Below, piece after piece: positions 53,744 to 64,000 of a stretch of DNA of 64,000 nt. This DNA is from Aphrocallistes beatrix. Its lineage: Eukaryota > Porifera > Hexactinellida > Sceptrulophora > Aphrocallistidae. The notes below the pieces were generated by a model. It ran no database searches. It was given only the letters and a program-made list of their open reading frames with translations, and was not told the DNA's origin. The stretch is taken from the NCBI GenBank assembly GCA_963281255.1, contig OY725499.1, positions 2,809,148 to 2,873,147 on the forward strand, written 5' to 3'. Position numbers and translations under genes: made by a program. Every line of letters starts with the position of its first letter. Positions within the stretch are counted from its first letter, which is position 1.

Positions 53744-53852
53744 CAGTGCTCGACAAATCTGGTGGTTTGTGGTTTGGTGGTGATAGCCACCAAATTAATG
53801 TAAAATGATGGTTTAGATAGCCACCACCAAATTTTGATTTTGTCGGCCACTA
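53744..53852. mobile_element. hAT-like MITE (CAGTGCTCGACAAAT family)
   Basis: 109 bases; left CAGTGCTCGACAAATCTGG, right end inverse with differences (GTCGGCCACTA). 8-mers CTTAGTGT (53736-53743) and CTTAGTGC (53853-53860) flank it. A lone end of the same family reads GAGATTTGTCGAGCACTG near 49682-49699. Confidence 0.75.
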
Positions 53853-54342
53853 CTTAGTGCAAAGATCTTTAAAAGAAAAGATCACAAAAAGATCATGAAA
53901 AGAGCACGAAAACAGTTCAAGTTCTAAAAGTTCAACGAAAAGTAAAAGTTCACACGAAAACATTAAACATAAAGATAAAATGTCCCAGAACGAAAAACAA
54001 GAGTGCATATTATATTATCACTTCTCAGATTAGTTATGAACTGATTTACACGTATGTATTATACACATTGGGAGTATGCTCTAATATATTGAAATTGACA
54101 AATGTTATCCGGAAGCTGGTCGATATAAAAGAATGCTATGACAGCAAATTGGAACACAATTTCAATGTTGTGTAATTAGTTCAAAGATTCTTTGTTTCTT
54201 TATTCCACGATACAATACCAAATTTTGAATAATGAAACGGTGAATCCTATCTTTAAGGATCTCAACGCAGATTTTTGTCATTTTAATAAAAATTATTCAA
54301 GTGTCCCTCATTTAATATTGGTCTACACTATAATGATACATA

Positions 54343-54530
54343 CAGTCGACTCCGCTTAATAGGGTCAAATCAGCCAGAGGATATTTTGCCCTGATTAAGC
54401 GGAGAACTCTAGTAACCGAAAATATTTTGTATTAGCTTCTATGTGTGAGGACTATTCTGGTCCTGCCAAAAGTGGCCCGATTAAGCGGTTGACCAGATTA
54501 AAAAGTGACCTTATTAAGCGGAGTCGACTG
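54343..54530. mobile_element. pogo/Tigger-like MITE (CCGCTTAATCGGG family), complete copy
   Basis: 188 bases, inverted ends CAGTCGACTCCGCTTAATAG, TA on both sides (54341-54342, 54531-54532). About six iterated TTAAGCGG words. Confidence 0.93.
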
Positions 54531-54683
54531 TAGTATTTCCTACTAAGAGTGAACAATTTAACAAAAGAATAATTTTTGGGGAAAAAATACAAGTACGAAT
54601 GCGTCCTCAATTATCAATATATTACAAATCGGGACAATCTTAGGGACGATATTTACAGGCTGCCAGTTACTTGGCTCTGTTTT

Positions 54684-55752
54684 CTAACTTTTCACTACAT
54701 TCTGGATTCCCACAGAAGGAATTGACTCGTAATAGTTATCAATATTCAAGAGGTAGTGAGGAGTTGTCCCGTTCCATGTATCTTGCAGAGGCGACATGGA
54801 CACATATTCGTGTACCGGACTAAGAACACTACAAGTAGAAGTATCGTAGTCCCAAAAATTATAAGCTCTTTGAGGTGTTGTGCATGTGTTGTGCTTTGGA
54901 TATTCACACTGCGGACTCACAAATATGGGCAGCTGGGATGAGGGATGAGGGGGGGATCTAGGGCGTAGGTCAAACAAAGGCTTTAATTGTTTTTTATTCA
55001 GCTTTCCATTGCCATGCTCTATTGAGTTTAGTCTGTTTTCTTTCTCGAATGGTAGACAACTGTAACATGAAAACGACTCGTAAGAAGAAGTGCTATCCTC
55101 TTCTGATACAGAATCGTTTGAAAACACGGAATAAGTGGAAATAGAGTCACTACAGTCACTGTCGGTTTTGATGCTCTCTTCCCAACTATTCTGCTTATCC
55201 GACTCAAATGGCAACTTTTTGCGTCTAAAATGTAAATACAAAATTTAAAATTAGTGTGGTAAAGTCATAATCAAGATATATTATCCCAGATTTACCTTTT
55301 GGTTACATTTGCTTTTCGGCTTAGTGATTTATTTCCACGAGAGACTGGGAGTTTCTAAATATTAATTTTAATAAATATTACGATAAATCATTTATGATAA
55401 AGAATGCAGTTGGAAAGAAAACTTCTACTTACTTCAGAATTCTCCTTCAAGGTATCACAAGCTCTCTGAAAAGCAAGCTTAATTTCATTGTGCTCTGATT
55501 GTAGATCTTCATCCAAATGACCTGCGATCTTGTTGAGAAACTGCACCCCATCTAATGCGTAGTTATATAATCACTCAATTCGATATAATTCAATTATAAT
55601 TTTGACTGTTAGAGTAATTTAATTTAGAAATAGGTTCATTTGGAGTAATAATCCTGAGGTTACACTGTAAATAAACAAGAGGTTAATTCCTATTGCATTA
55701 TAAAATTACCTGTGAGCAGCGATATCATGTATGAGTTAGGTTCTTGACTCAT
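54684..55752 (-). CDS. Unrecognised four-exon protein (253 residues)
   Basis: Exons on the minus strand: 55752-55710 (start MSQEPNSYMISLL), 55551-55433, 55354-55296 and 55224-54684. All three introns (158, 78 and 71 bases) have GT-AG ends and the phases add up to one continuous frame of 253 codons plus stop, which is strong evidence for the model. The N-terminal third looks helical (DGVQFLNKIAGHLDEDL, then AFQRACDTLKE). A basic patch follows (NVTKRRKKLPF, a likely nuclear localisation signal), then a long Ser/Asp/Glu-rich and Pro/Tyr-rich tail typical of disordered regulatory regions. No enzyme motif or membrane segment. I do not recognise the family; a nuclear regulatory role is a guess from the NLS and acidic tail. 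Confidence 0.72.
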
Positions 55753-57168
55753 TAGTTATAATTCAAAATAAAAATGTTAAATGTTACTAATTATCAATTA
55801 TGTTTTTTTGTATTTATCCATTTTCAATAGTATTAATCTTGCCTGCTAATCTGATAACCAAAGAAAGTATGTCGTGGGTTGATACGTACAATCACATCTG
55901 AGTATCACATGCTTGGAAAAGATTCTGCTTGTGAGCCAATAGTAGTGTCTGCAATAATAAATTAATGCATTGACTCATAAATGCGATTAGTCAGCAAAAA
56001 AGCATAACACGAATTCCCGGTTAATAGGGTCCTCCGCTTAATCGGGGCAAAATGTCCTCTGACCGATGTGGCCCTATTAAGCGGAGTCGACTGTATTACA
56101 TTTCCAAGAAAATGATGTGGAGGAAAGAGGGATACGGTTTGACTCATGATATATAGTCAGCCAGCAAAAATGCATATGTAATAACATCGAATTCTAAATT
56201 ACATTTCCACGTCTGCGAGATAAATGATTTTAAAGAAAGAGGAGGGATACATGATCTTGAACTTTTAACCTCGATTACTGATAATTTTGTTTCAACCTCA
56301 TTAATTATGGATAAATCACAAGAGTGAATTGGGTCATCATCAACTTACAGATCATTATTCACTCGAGTGGTCTATACTTATGATTAATTAATTAATTAAA
56401 AACTAAAGCAGACTAACATATAATATAAAAAAACAAAGCATCATACACAATTATTACATAGGCTATCTGCAACTATTTACGTAGAGTAAAATGGCAATTG
56501 AGTAAAATGAAAATTTTCCATTTAAAATTCTGAAATAATTTTTTAACTATCATTTGATATAACTTCTCAAATTCATTACAGAATAATCTCATAGATATTT
56601 CCCGAAGGGGCGGCGCTAGCGGCCCACGACATGCTAGGCCACATCTTCAAAGCGAATATACTCTCAGATCTCTCAAATTTGGATTCAAGGTTACAGCTAC
56701 CCAACCTTGCTTGCCTATCTCTAATCCACACCTTGCTTGCAGATCAAAAGAAATTAGTTAGTTTCCTAGATTGTACGAACAGTGTTGAATGAATATGAAA
56801 GGAGATGATGTCGTGAGTGATTGGTGTTTCATAATAGAGTGAAGAAACATTCTATTTCAGCGTGAAATTAAGACTTTTTGGTGTTACCAGACATTCACCA
56901 ACCAATTATTTCAAATAGGAGATTTGGCACAATATTTTCAAATTGTTTAACTCGGGTACCAATGGACCGATAAGATCAAACTTGAAAAAATAAAATAGTA
57001 CAAATGTTTATTACAAATTATCTTGTGAAATCCCCTGCAAATCACCCCTGCTTGATGGGGATGAGCCTTAATATATACTTTGTTTATAGAAAAATCCGTT
57101 TGGAAAGAGTTAATAAACTTAAAGGTAACAAAATAACATACAACAAAATGGGTTCAGTACAATATGAT

Positions 57169-57208
<40 letters not shown>

Positions 57209-57214
57209 GTAGTA
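55753..57214. other. Intergenic with MITE remnant and (AT)n, no gene seen
   Basis: About 56018-56093 is the right half of a CCGCTTAATCGGG-family pogo-like MITE (ends GGAGTCGACTG-TA). 57171-57204 is an (AT)n microsatellite just downstream of the minus-strand Rab-like gene. Confidence 0.55.
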
Positions 57215-57874
57215 TCAAGAGCAACAATCTGGTTTCTTTGAAGGTTTAGTATCGTCGATTGGAGATTTAGTAGAAGAGATAGAAATAGCTGTTAGACAGT
57301 CATCAGGACGTGCTTGCTCTTGAAGAAGATCTGGATACGCAATCGCAATATCTTTAGCAATCTGATTAAATAAGAAGAGGACATTTCTGCCCCTAACCGC
57401 GGAGCATTCGAAAAATTCTAATTTGTGCTTCCTTGCAAACTGATTAGCGTCGATCTGACTCACCATTCTATTCTCATCCATATCCACCTTATTTCCTATC
57501 AGCATGCACAGACACTTCCAGTCTGCCTCAGTCTTCGCCTTCTCCAGCCATTTCGGGATGGATTCGAAGCTGCTGGAGTCTGTGATGTCGTATACCAGCA
57601 GTACTACCAGTGCGCTACGGAGGTATCCTGTACTCACTGATAGGAACCTCTCCTGTCCCACTGTATCCCAGATGTTGAGATGGCAGCGATGCTCTCCAGC
57701 TGTGATCTCGTGCTGTGTAATGTCCACTCCGGTGGTCGCAAGGGGGTACTGCTCACGAGGGACAAGGACACCTCCGTTAGAGAGGCTCTTTATGATCATA
57801 CTCTTCCCAACTCCAGAGTCTCCGATGACGCACACTTTGAACTTAGGAAGAGAGCAGCTATCCTTTGAATTCAT
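57215..57874 (-). CDS. Rab-like small GTPase (switch II DTVGQE)
   Basis: 219 residues from the ATG at 57874. An in-frame ATG at 57979 would add 35 residues (MSSMQILVLRACAG...) that have no counterpart in the paralog at 51917, so the shorter start is preferred. P-loop GDSGVGKS (18-25), G3 IWDTVGQERF with catalytic Gln kept but Val for Ala, G4 GNKVDM (127-132), G5 ECSAVRG (156-162), C-terminal DCCS, a CCX Rab prenylation motif. Carries the LSNGGVL insert shared with the other three Rab-like genes here. No ADF-H domain. Single exon, opposite orientation to the other three. Confidence 0.9.
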   Translation of the reverse strand: MNSKDSCSLPKFKVCVIGDSGVGKSMIIKSLSNGGVLVPREQYPLATTGVDITQHEITAGEHRCHLNIWDTVGQERFLSVSTGYLRSALVVLLVYDITDSSSFESIPKWLEKAKTEADWKCLCMLIGNKVDMDENRMVSQIDANQFARKHKLEFFECSAVRGRNVLFLFNQIAKDIAIAYPDLLQEQARPDDCLTAISISSTKSPIDDTKPSKKPDCCS

Positions 57875-57979
57875 TATCTGCCACTGATTGCAGCCCCTTT
57901 GATTTGCTAAATCTATCCTCAGATACACCACAGGTGAGCCTGCACAAGCTCTTAATACTAATATCTGCATGGATGACAC

Positions 57980-59769
57980 AGTGATTAAAGTAGTTGTATT
58001 AATTAAGCAATTAAAATACTACATGCTTATGATCATAGATAATTGAAGCAGACCAAAACTTATTTTCAGATCTTTCATGAAGGAGAATATTTGTGGCACC
58101 GTACCCTGAGCCCTTTGGAATGTGATATTTCATATATCTAAACTCTTGAAACCAGCCTAGATGAACCGGTGAATATCAAACGACTATTTGCAGACTAATT
58201 ATTAGTGACTTGCATTCCAAATTTAGTTTTATAAAGTGGTGCAATGTCTCATGTGTGTAATTCATTAACCAAATTGTTTTTAGAGCACTTTCCCCAATCC
58301 ACTACAAGTACTGTTAAGTGACGCATTTACAAATAACATGAGAGTCATGGAACTTCGAATTCTACTGTACTATGGTGCAAATTCAACTAAATCTAGCCAA
58401 ACATATATTATTATGTTTTTGACAAAAATGTGTTCAGTAACAGAAAGGATATTCTGATCTGTTGGAAAATAGAGGAGAATATTCCAATCCCAGTTCTTGG
58501 TAATCAGATGTTCTCTAAAATCAAACAGAGCTTGTTTCCAGTGGACTTCCTTCAGAGATACCATGTTGTAAAATTTTATCAGTTCATACTACAAATGCAA
58601 AGCTACGAACAATGCACTAATCGACCTGACCACAAAACCTCAGGTTCTGGAGTGAGACATATGATGGAAACGGAAAGAAAAGGAGAATATTATTTTGTAC
58701 TTATTTTACCTCGGGTGACCATATTTAACCGTTTTAGTCATTTGTGATGGTTAGATCTCACGAAATAAGATTGAATGATGATAAGCTTTATTGCTGATGC
58801 ACTCTTCCCACATAAAATTCTGATTTATTGTTCAACTCTCTTAGATGTGAAATAGATGAATCCTCACTTTTTTAGTTTTATGACCACCATGCCCAACTAA
58901 ATGTCGTTATTTTGTCAAATTGATGTTTAGTGTTAATGTTAGAAAATTCAATATGGTTCTTGCCAAGTTTGGAGATCGAAATGTTGTCACATTCCTACCG
59001 TCGCTAGGAAAATGCAAAAATATTTCTCTAGTTATGGTCAATCTACCCACCAAAAGACTGGATATTGAATGTGGAGTACGAGTGTAGCAATAAAAAGTTA
59101 ATTTGAAAGGATCTGAAAAGGACAACTTAAATTCACAAATCCGGCGACATCTGTCGGACGCCAAATTTTCTACTCAAAAAAAATTTAATTTATACAGAAA
59201 TGTAAGTGGGCCCAAAGCTAAAATCGATCAGTATGTCAACTATCAACGCGCCAAATCTATTGCTTCTACTCAAAAGCGCACAATTCTTTCATTTTTGCAC
59301 CTTATTGCTCTATTACTTAAGTATAACTGAGAATTTACATTTTGAGATCACCACAACAAACATTTATACCACTCAATTGAACTACGGATGTTCTCTTAAG
59401 TATCCAACCCGCAGATATAGGACAAAAAATACTATTAAAATGGATTGAATACATTATTCGCCTAGTGTAATTGCAACCTTGCAAGTGAGTAGGAATAATT
59501 GTACTTTTAGGATTAGAAATGCCATTCAAATTGTTAGATAATTCGAACAGTTTATTAGAGTTCAATTATATTTATTCCTAGGTTCCTTTAAGCGCGGAAG
59601 AATAAAATATTTTCTGCCACTACTCTGCAGGAATTATTCACTAATTACGAGTAAGCTGTATATTGTGTGGACTACGTACAGGCATATCTTTAATAACACA
59701 TATATCCCATGCATTCTAGTCTAAGAAACAAAAGCAAAGTTTAAAAACATGCACAAGAAAAGCCGGATT
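57980..59769. other. Intergenic, no gene seen
   Basis: AT-rich; open frames such as that at 58430-58747 have no bias or recognisable product. The 3' end of the actin gene lies at the right side. Confidence 0.5.
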
Positions 59770-60631
59770 TTAAAAGCATTTCCGGTTGACAAATGAGGGA
59801 CCTGCCTCATCATACTCTTCCTTTGAGATCCACATTTGCTGAAAAGAGCTCAGCGAGGCCAAAATGGACCCTCCAATCCAGACGGAGTACTTCCTTTCCG
59901 GGGGAGCGATCACCTTCACCTTGATGGCGGGTGGAGCAAGCGCAGTGATTTCCTTATGCACACGGTCAGCAATTCCTGGGTACATCGTGCTACCGCCGGA
60001 TAGCACAGTATTGGCATAGAGATCTCTCCGTATGTCAACGTCACACTTCATGATGGAGTTGTAGATGGTCTCATGGATGCCCGCGGCCTCCATGCCTATG
60101 AAAGAGGGCTGGAAGAGAACTTCGGGGCAGCGGAAGCGCTCGTTACCGATAGTCACCACCTGGCCATCTGGCAGCTCGTAGCTCTTCTCGATGCTAGCGC
60201 TGTGGGCGGCGGTCGACATTTCCTGATCGAAGTCGAGTGCGACGTAGGCAAGTTTCTCTTTGATGTCTCGGACGATTTCCCTCTCAGCTGTGGTGGTGAA
60301 GGAGTAGCCGCGCTCCGTCAGGATCTTGGACATGTAGTCAGTCAGGTCTCGCCCCGCTAGGTCCAGGCGCATGATTGCATGCGGGAGTGCGTAGCCCTCG
60401 TAGATAGGGACCGTGTGTGAAACCCCGTCTCCAGAGTCGAACACTATCCCCGTGGTCCTGCCGGAAGCGTAGAGAGACAGCACGGCTTGTATGGAAACGT
60501 ACATGGCTGGAACGTTGAATGTTTCGAACATTATCTGTGTCATCTTCTCGCGGTTGAACTTGGGATTGAGAGGAGCCTCAGTGAGCAGAACTGGGTGTTC
60601 TTCTGGGGCAACACGAAGCTCGTTATAGAAT

Positions 60632-60667
<36 letters not shown>

Positions 60668-60900
60668 GTCACGATGCCATGCTCAATCGGGTACTTGAGA
60701 GTGAGGATTCCGCGCTTACTCTGCGCTTCATCTCCGATGTATGCATCCTTCTCAGCCATCCCTACCATGACGCTATGATGACGGGCGCGGCCTACAATGC
60801 TAGGGAACACGGCTCGGGGCGCATCATCTCCTGCGAAACCCGCTTTGCACATTCCAGACCCATTGTCGACAACCAAAGCTGTTACGTCGCTATTTTCCAT
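59770..60900 (-). CDS. Actin
   Basis: 376 residues, single exon, full length. Nucleotide-binding signatures [20 protein letters not shown] (phosphate 1 loop), [19 protein letters not shown] (phosphate 2), adenosine motif [15 protein letters not shown], conserved [20 protein letters not shown] end. More diverged than typical cytoplasmic actins: [20 protein letters not shown] where most have [40 protein letters not shown] versus ALDFEQEM.TAASSSS.EKS, and FVNRKCF versus IVHRKCF. It could be a specialised rather than the main cytoplasmic isoform. Strong GC/codon bias suggests high expression. Upstream lie a TATA box and a CArG box at standard spacing. The encoded F-actin is the natural partner of the ADF-H domains of the fusions at 37.6 and 48.3 kb, though no functional link is shown. 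Confidence 0.98.
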
Positions 60901-60984
60901 TGCAAATTGTGATTTTTAGTTGGAAGGTTTTCTTTGAATGTTTGTAGAAGTGAATTGACTGGAGAAGATGGTAGAGACTTTGCA

Positions 60985-60990
60985 TTTATA
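60985..60990 (-). promoter_or_regulatory. TATA box of the actin gene
   Basis: On the minus strand TATAAATGC, 85 bases upstream of the actin ATG, which puts a start site near 60955 and a 5'UTR of about 55 bases. Confidence 0.75.
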
Positions 60991-61023
60991 GCGCCACAAC
61001 CAGTTTAGATTTCATTAAAATGA

Positions 61024-61033
61024 CCTTATAAGG
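61024..61033. promoter_or_regulatory. CArG box (SRF site) of the actin promoter
   Basis: CCTTATAAGG, a perfect palindromic CC(A/T)6GG, located 34 bases upstream of the TATA box. CArG boxes bind SRF (MADS) and drive actin genes across animals. Confidence 0.85.
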
Positions 61034-63134
61034 ATATTTATAGATGATTCGCCGGTGCACGGATTTATTCCATATTTGTCCATAAGTATAACTCAATATA
61101 TTTAGATACACGGTGACAGTCAAGGCAATCAGCAAATCAATCAGTACGTAGACCAATATAACCAACTAGCGTTGCTCCTACGTACACGTGTATAGCCATC
61201 CTTTCTGTGAGAGATATAGCGATGGGCTACAGAGAATCCATTCACAATCCAGGCATTCATCAGAGGGTGCGAGCCTGAGCTCAGTTCTAAGTATTTCTTA
61301 AAATTTTATCTTTATTTTTTCTGGGCCACTGCTCTGCGGCATTATATCAGAATAGGTTTGCCTTGCCAAGAGCAATCGTCAAAATTCGTTTACAAAGAGA
61401 CATCTGAATTAGAATAGACTTTTCCATCGCTGTAACTAGCTAAAAGAAACTGCAATGCTTTCTAAACATGTTGATAGCCGAATCTATGAGGTGTAGAGGA
61501 ACTAATCAAATTTCATACAAAACAAGAACCATTCTAATGCCTTTCGTTGTGCGCTTCCAAACACTTCGTATCCGCATTAGTCACCTCACTGGTGCGTCCT
61601 TACATTTTAAAATATGTAATTATTTCTCATTTCAAAATGCGATTTGGTATATATTTTGTGTAGTTGGAACAATTTTATTTGTCAATCTAGGGCAGGACTA
61701 GTCAAGATGTCAAGATGCCTAAATTCAGGAACGGGACTGAAATGAAGAGTCCCGTCCCGGAAATTAGACATGCCTTAATCGACATGTGTTATCTTTCTCC
61801 TCTAACATGAACCAACTGCACTTCATATATATGTAATGTAAACTGAGTTGCAAGTTAACTCTCGTATTAATTGCTCGTAGTCGTATAGAATACAAAATGA
61901 ATATTTAAATAATGCAGATGTACCGAAACGTGATTAATGCAGACACAAAATGTTCCCGAGGCAAGCAGCATAATTAGGTGAAGCGAGCTTTTCTAACAAA
62001 TAATTCTGAATTAATCAAATTGAGTATCTACCGCAGTTGAATGTTTCCAGTGGGCGGGAACAGTACTGAGCCTGGAGGAACAGAAACCTTTGATGGGAAA
62101 TAAGTGGCAACATTTTGTGTCATCTTTTGTTGGCCTTGTGGGTAGGACCAAAGTTGGCACAATCTTCTGCGTTAAACTATAAACTACGACGTTACATGAT
62201 CGAATAATTGTAATTTCTGGAACGATTAACTTGGTTAGAACTAAGCTCCTTGTTTAATGTAGTGCAACATAGAGTAAATGTCAAGGATTTCTTTAAATTA
62301 ATTTGGTGAGATAAAATGTCCGCCATTCCAAAGAGCTGATAATTGCTGAAGAGTGCAAGAGTTCTTGGCTTACGTATTTCATACATAGTATAGCCTAACC
62401 TGCATTAAATGTTGTAAACTGATTACCATAATTCCAAAATAGATACACTTAATGCATCCCAAAAATTTCCTTATATGGACAAATATGTTTGCTAGGAGTA
62501 CAGAATACAATTTAGACACACAAATCTAATGTATTAACAGAATCATTGAATTGAATTGCAATCCATCGTCAGTGTAATGCAATCAGTATTGCATTGCAAA
62601 ACTGCTTTAATCAGCGCAGCTTTAGATAAACACTTCATAAAACCTTTTATAAAATGTTCAGTTTACGTTGCAAAGGACAGTAACAGTAATGTTGTGAACT
62701 AAATTTAGTATCGACATTTTGTGCTAATACAATTAAGTATATCTGACAAAAACAAAAATATCACATATTTCAGTAATGTGGGATTTTTCATTATAGTGAA
62801 TATGTAAAAAATAATATGCAATTAAGGTATTTTAGAAATTTTCATCTGATACATTTTCCGTAACAGTCAAAAACATTAAATAAAATTATCAAAACATTTA
62901 AACTAAACAATATTTGTACATTAATTTTCTACAGAAATACGCATACAGGTAGAAGTCAATACGATCAATAAGAGACATACACCAGTTTATTACTCAGGCT
63001 GCAACAGTAATATTGGATGTTGTATATTTAATACAGAGGAAATGTAAGGATGTGCTAATTGACAAATTCAATGAAACAATGCATTATAATATGTGGTGAT
63101 TTTATACATGGTTGTGTGTTGTGTGAAAAGAAAC
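61034..63134. other. Intergenic, no gene seen
   Basis: AT-rich. Around 61725-61770 GGAACGGGACTGAAAT and GAGTCCCGTCCCGGAAATT resemble words at 85-160 (CGTCCCGTTCCGTAATTT), suggesting eroded copies of one MITE family. Nothing else is supported. Confidence 0.5.
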
Positions 63135-63898
63135 CTATTTTTTGCTAGAAAAATATTTGCTACAAAACATTCTGAAGGCTATGGCACAGAATACAACCAC
63201 AATTCCCACAACTCCCTGAAACCCGATCGGGTGCTGGTATATCAGGCAGGAGAGCAGGATGGAGAAGGCCTGCCTTAGCGTCATTATAATTGTGAATAGG
63301 AATGGTCCGAACTCCTGAATGGTATAGAAGATGAACAGCTGTCCGATAGCGGAGCAGACGGAGAGGATGAAACAGTGCAGTGCGAATTCCGCGTGGGAGA
63401 CTAAGAAAAGGAGGGAAGGAATGAGCACCGCTCTCTGCAGGAGGGAAATGAACGTGAGGAGACTGGAGAAGAGGTTCACTCCGTACATCATCTGTATCGG
63501 AGATATCTTGTACTGTCTGTAGATCTCGCTCTGCCAGTTGGAAGTGAATGCGTCGAACCCCAAATACCCGATTATAATCAGGACACCGGCTAGTGTGGTC
63601 TCAGTCTCCCCTTTCCCCACCTCCGGACCGCCCTCCAGCACGAACAGAGTCACACCCGCAGAGAGGGCGAGTGCGAACACGTACTCGTAGTAGGGGTAGC
63701 TCTTGTTAGACACGACCTTGCCCATCAGCATGACAGGGATGGACTTGCAAGCTTTGGAGAGGACGAGGGTGGGGAAGGATATGAACTTGAGAGCTTCGTA
63801 CTGGCACCAAGAGGAGAGGGTGTTGCTGATTGAAGTGAAGGAGAATTGGTAGAGAGGAGCCTGTGGGGACTTCTTTCTGCGGCAGCTCACCAATACAC
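63135..63898 (-). CDS. SLC35B2: PAPS transporter SLC35B2 (PAPST1), last exon only
   Basis: 254 complete codons plus two bases. The acceptor TTTTCAG/GT at 63899-63900 marks the exon start; the N-terminal exons (about 170 residues in the human protein) lie beyond the window. Diagnostic sequences: QAPLYQFSFTSISN, SSWCQYEALKFISFPTLVLS, KSIPVMLMGKVVS, GYLGFDAFTSNWQ, QLFIFYTIQEFGP, FTIIMTLRQAFSILLSCLIY, all matching SLC35B2. About seven hydrophobic helices are visible. It imports 3'-phosphoadenosine-5'-phosphosulfate into the Golgi lumen for sulfation. It ends in a Lys-rich tail (KYFSSKK), a possible COPI-type retrieval signal. Confidence 0.95.
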
Positions 63899-64000
63899 CT
63901 GAAAACAAAGAGCACTTTTTAATTTTCAATTTAATATGTATTTGTACTGCATTTGCATACAAACCAGTCTCGAAGTCTATCCAATAATTAGATTGCAAGT

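Larger units (their letters stand above)
52610..54342. other. Intergenic with transposon fragments
   Basis: Besides the Helitron end at 53060-53108 and the hAT-like MITE at 53744-53852, there is no supported gene. Short open frames at 52603 and 52934 (minus) have no homology or composition support. Confidence 0.5.

Noticed and set aside
58430-58747. 105-residue open frame downstream of the Rab-like gene
   Set aside because: AT-rich, no codon bias, no motif, and a competing frame on the other strand.

Overview
This is nuclear DNA from an animal, most likely an invertebrate or early-branching lineage. GT-AG introns, a pol III tRNA gene, and torsin, FAAH2-like, METTL27-like, SLC35B2-like, coactosin-type and CArG-box/actin features all point to Metazoa. 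The spacers are AT-rich, introns are often short (71-160 bases, except in the FAAH gene), and many genes have a single exon. I cannot name the species from sequence alone; a sponge is a guess only.

Layout. 0-6.5 kb: an NHL-propeller gene, a two-exon NSA2 ribosome-biogenesis gene, then a nest of Helitron and MITE copies and a small orphan frame. 7.2-15.5 kb: an intact six-exon FAAH2-like fatty-acid-amide hydrolase whose second intron holds a mariner with perfect ends and an intact transposase, plus a 1 kb foldback element nested in a pogo-like element. 15.7-22.6 kb: a tandem array of an amidohydrolase gene, in which two units keep the gene and a middle unit has only flanks. 23.9-25.9 kb: two small paralogous bZIP genes. 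27-30.6 kb: a 1.5 kb non-coding direct duplication. 31-33.6 kb: a second NHL gene divergent from an intronless cyclin L. 34.4 kb: an intron-containing tRNA-Ile(UAU). 35-36 kb: a membrane-anchored torsin-like AAA+ protein.

37.5-58 kb holds the most unusual content. Two genes (37567-38874 and 48315-49592) encode a coactosin-type ADF-H actin-binding domain fused to a C-terminal Rab-like GTPase. Two more Rab-like genes (51917-52609 and 57215-57874) share the same unusual GTPase subfamily signature but lack ADF-H. Between them lie a METTL27-like methyltransferase, a damaged MRP4-like ABCC transporter (one frameshift and one in-frame stop that falls in a perfect splice donor), and a four-exon gene I do not recognise. 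The window ends with an intronless actin gene that has a TATA box and a perfect CArG (SRF) box, then the last exon of a PAPS transporter (SLC35B2).

Mobile DNA is dense. Many small elements could be bounded exactly because paralogous copies give the empty site or because target duplications are visible. They comprise Helitrons (TC...CTTG, inserted between A and T), hAT-type MITEs (8 bp duplications), pogo/Tigger-like MITEs (TA duplications, CAGTCGA ends), and a foldback family with 7 bp duplications.
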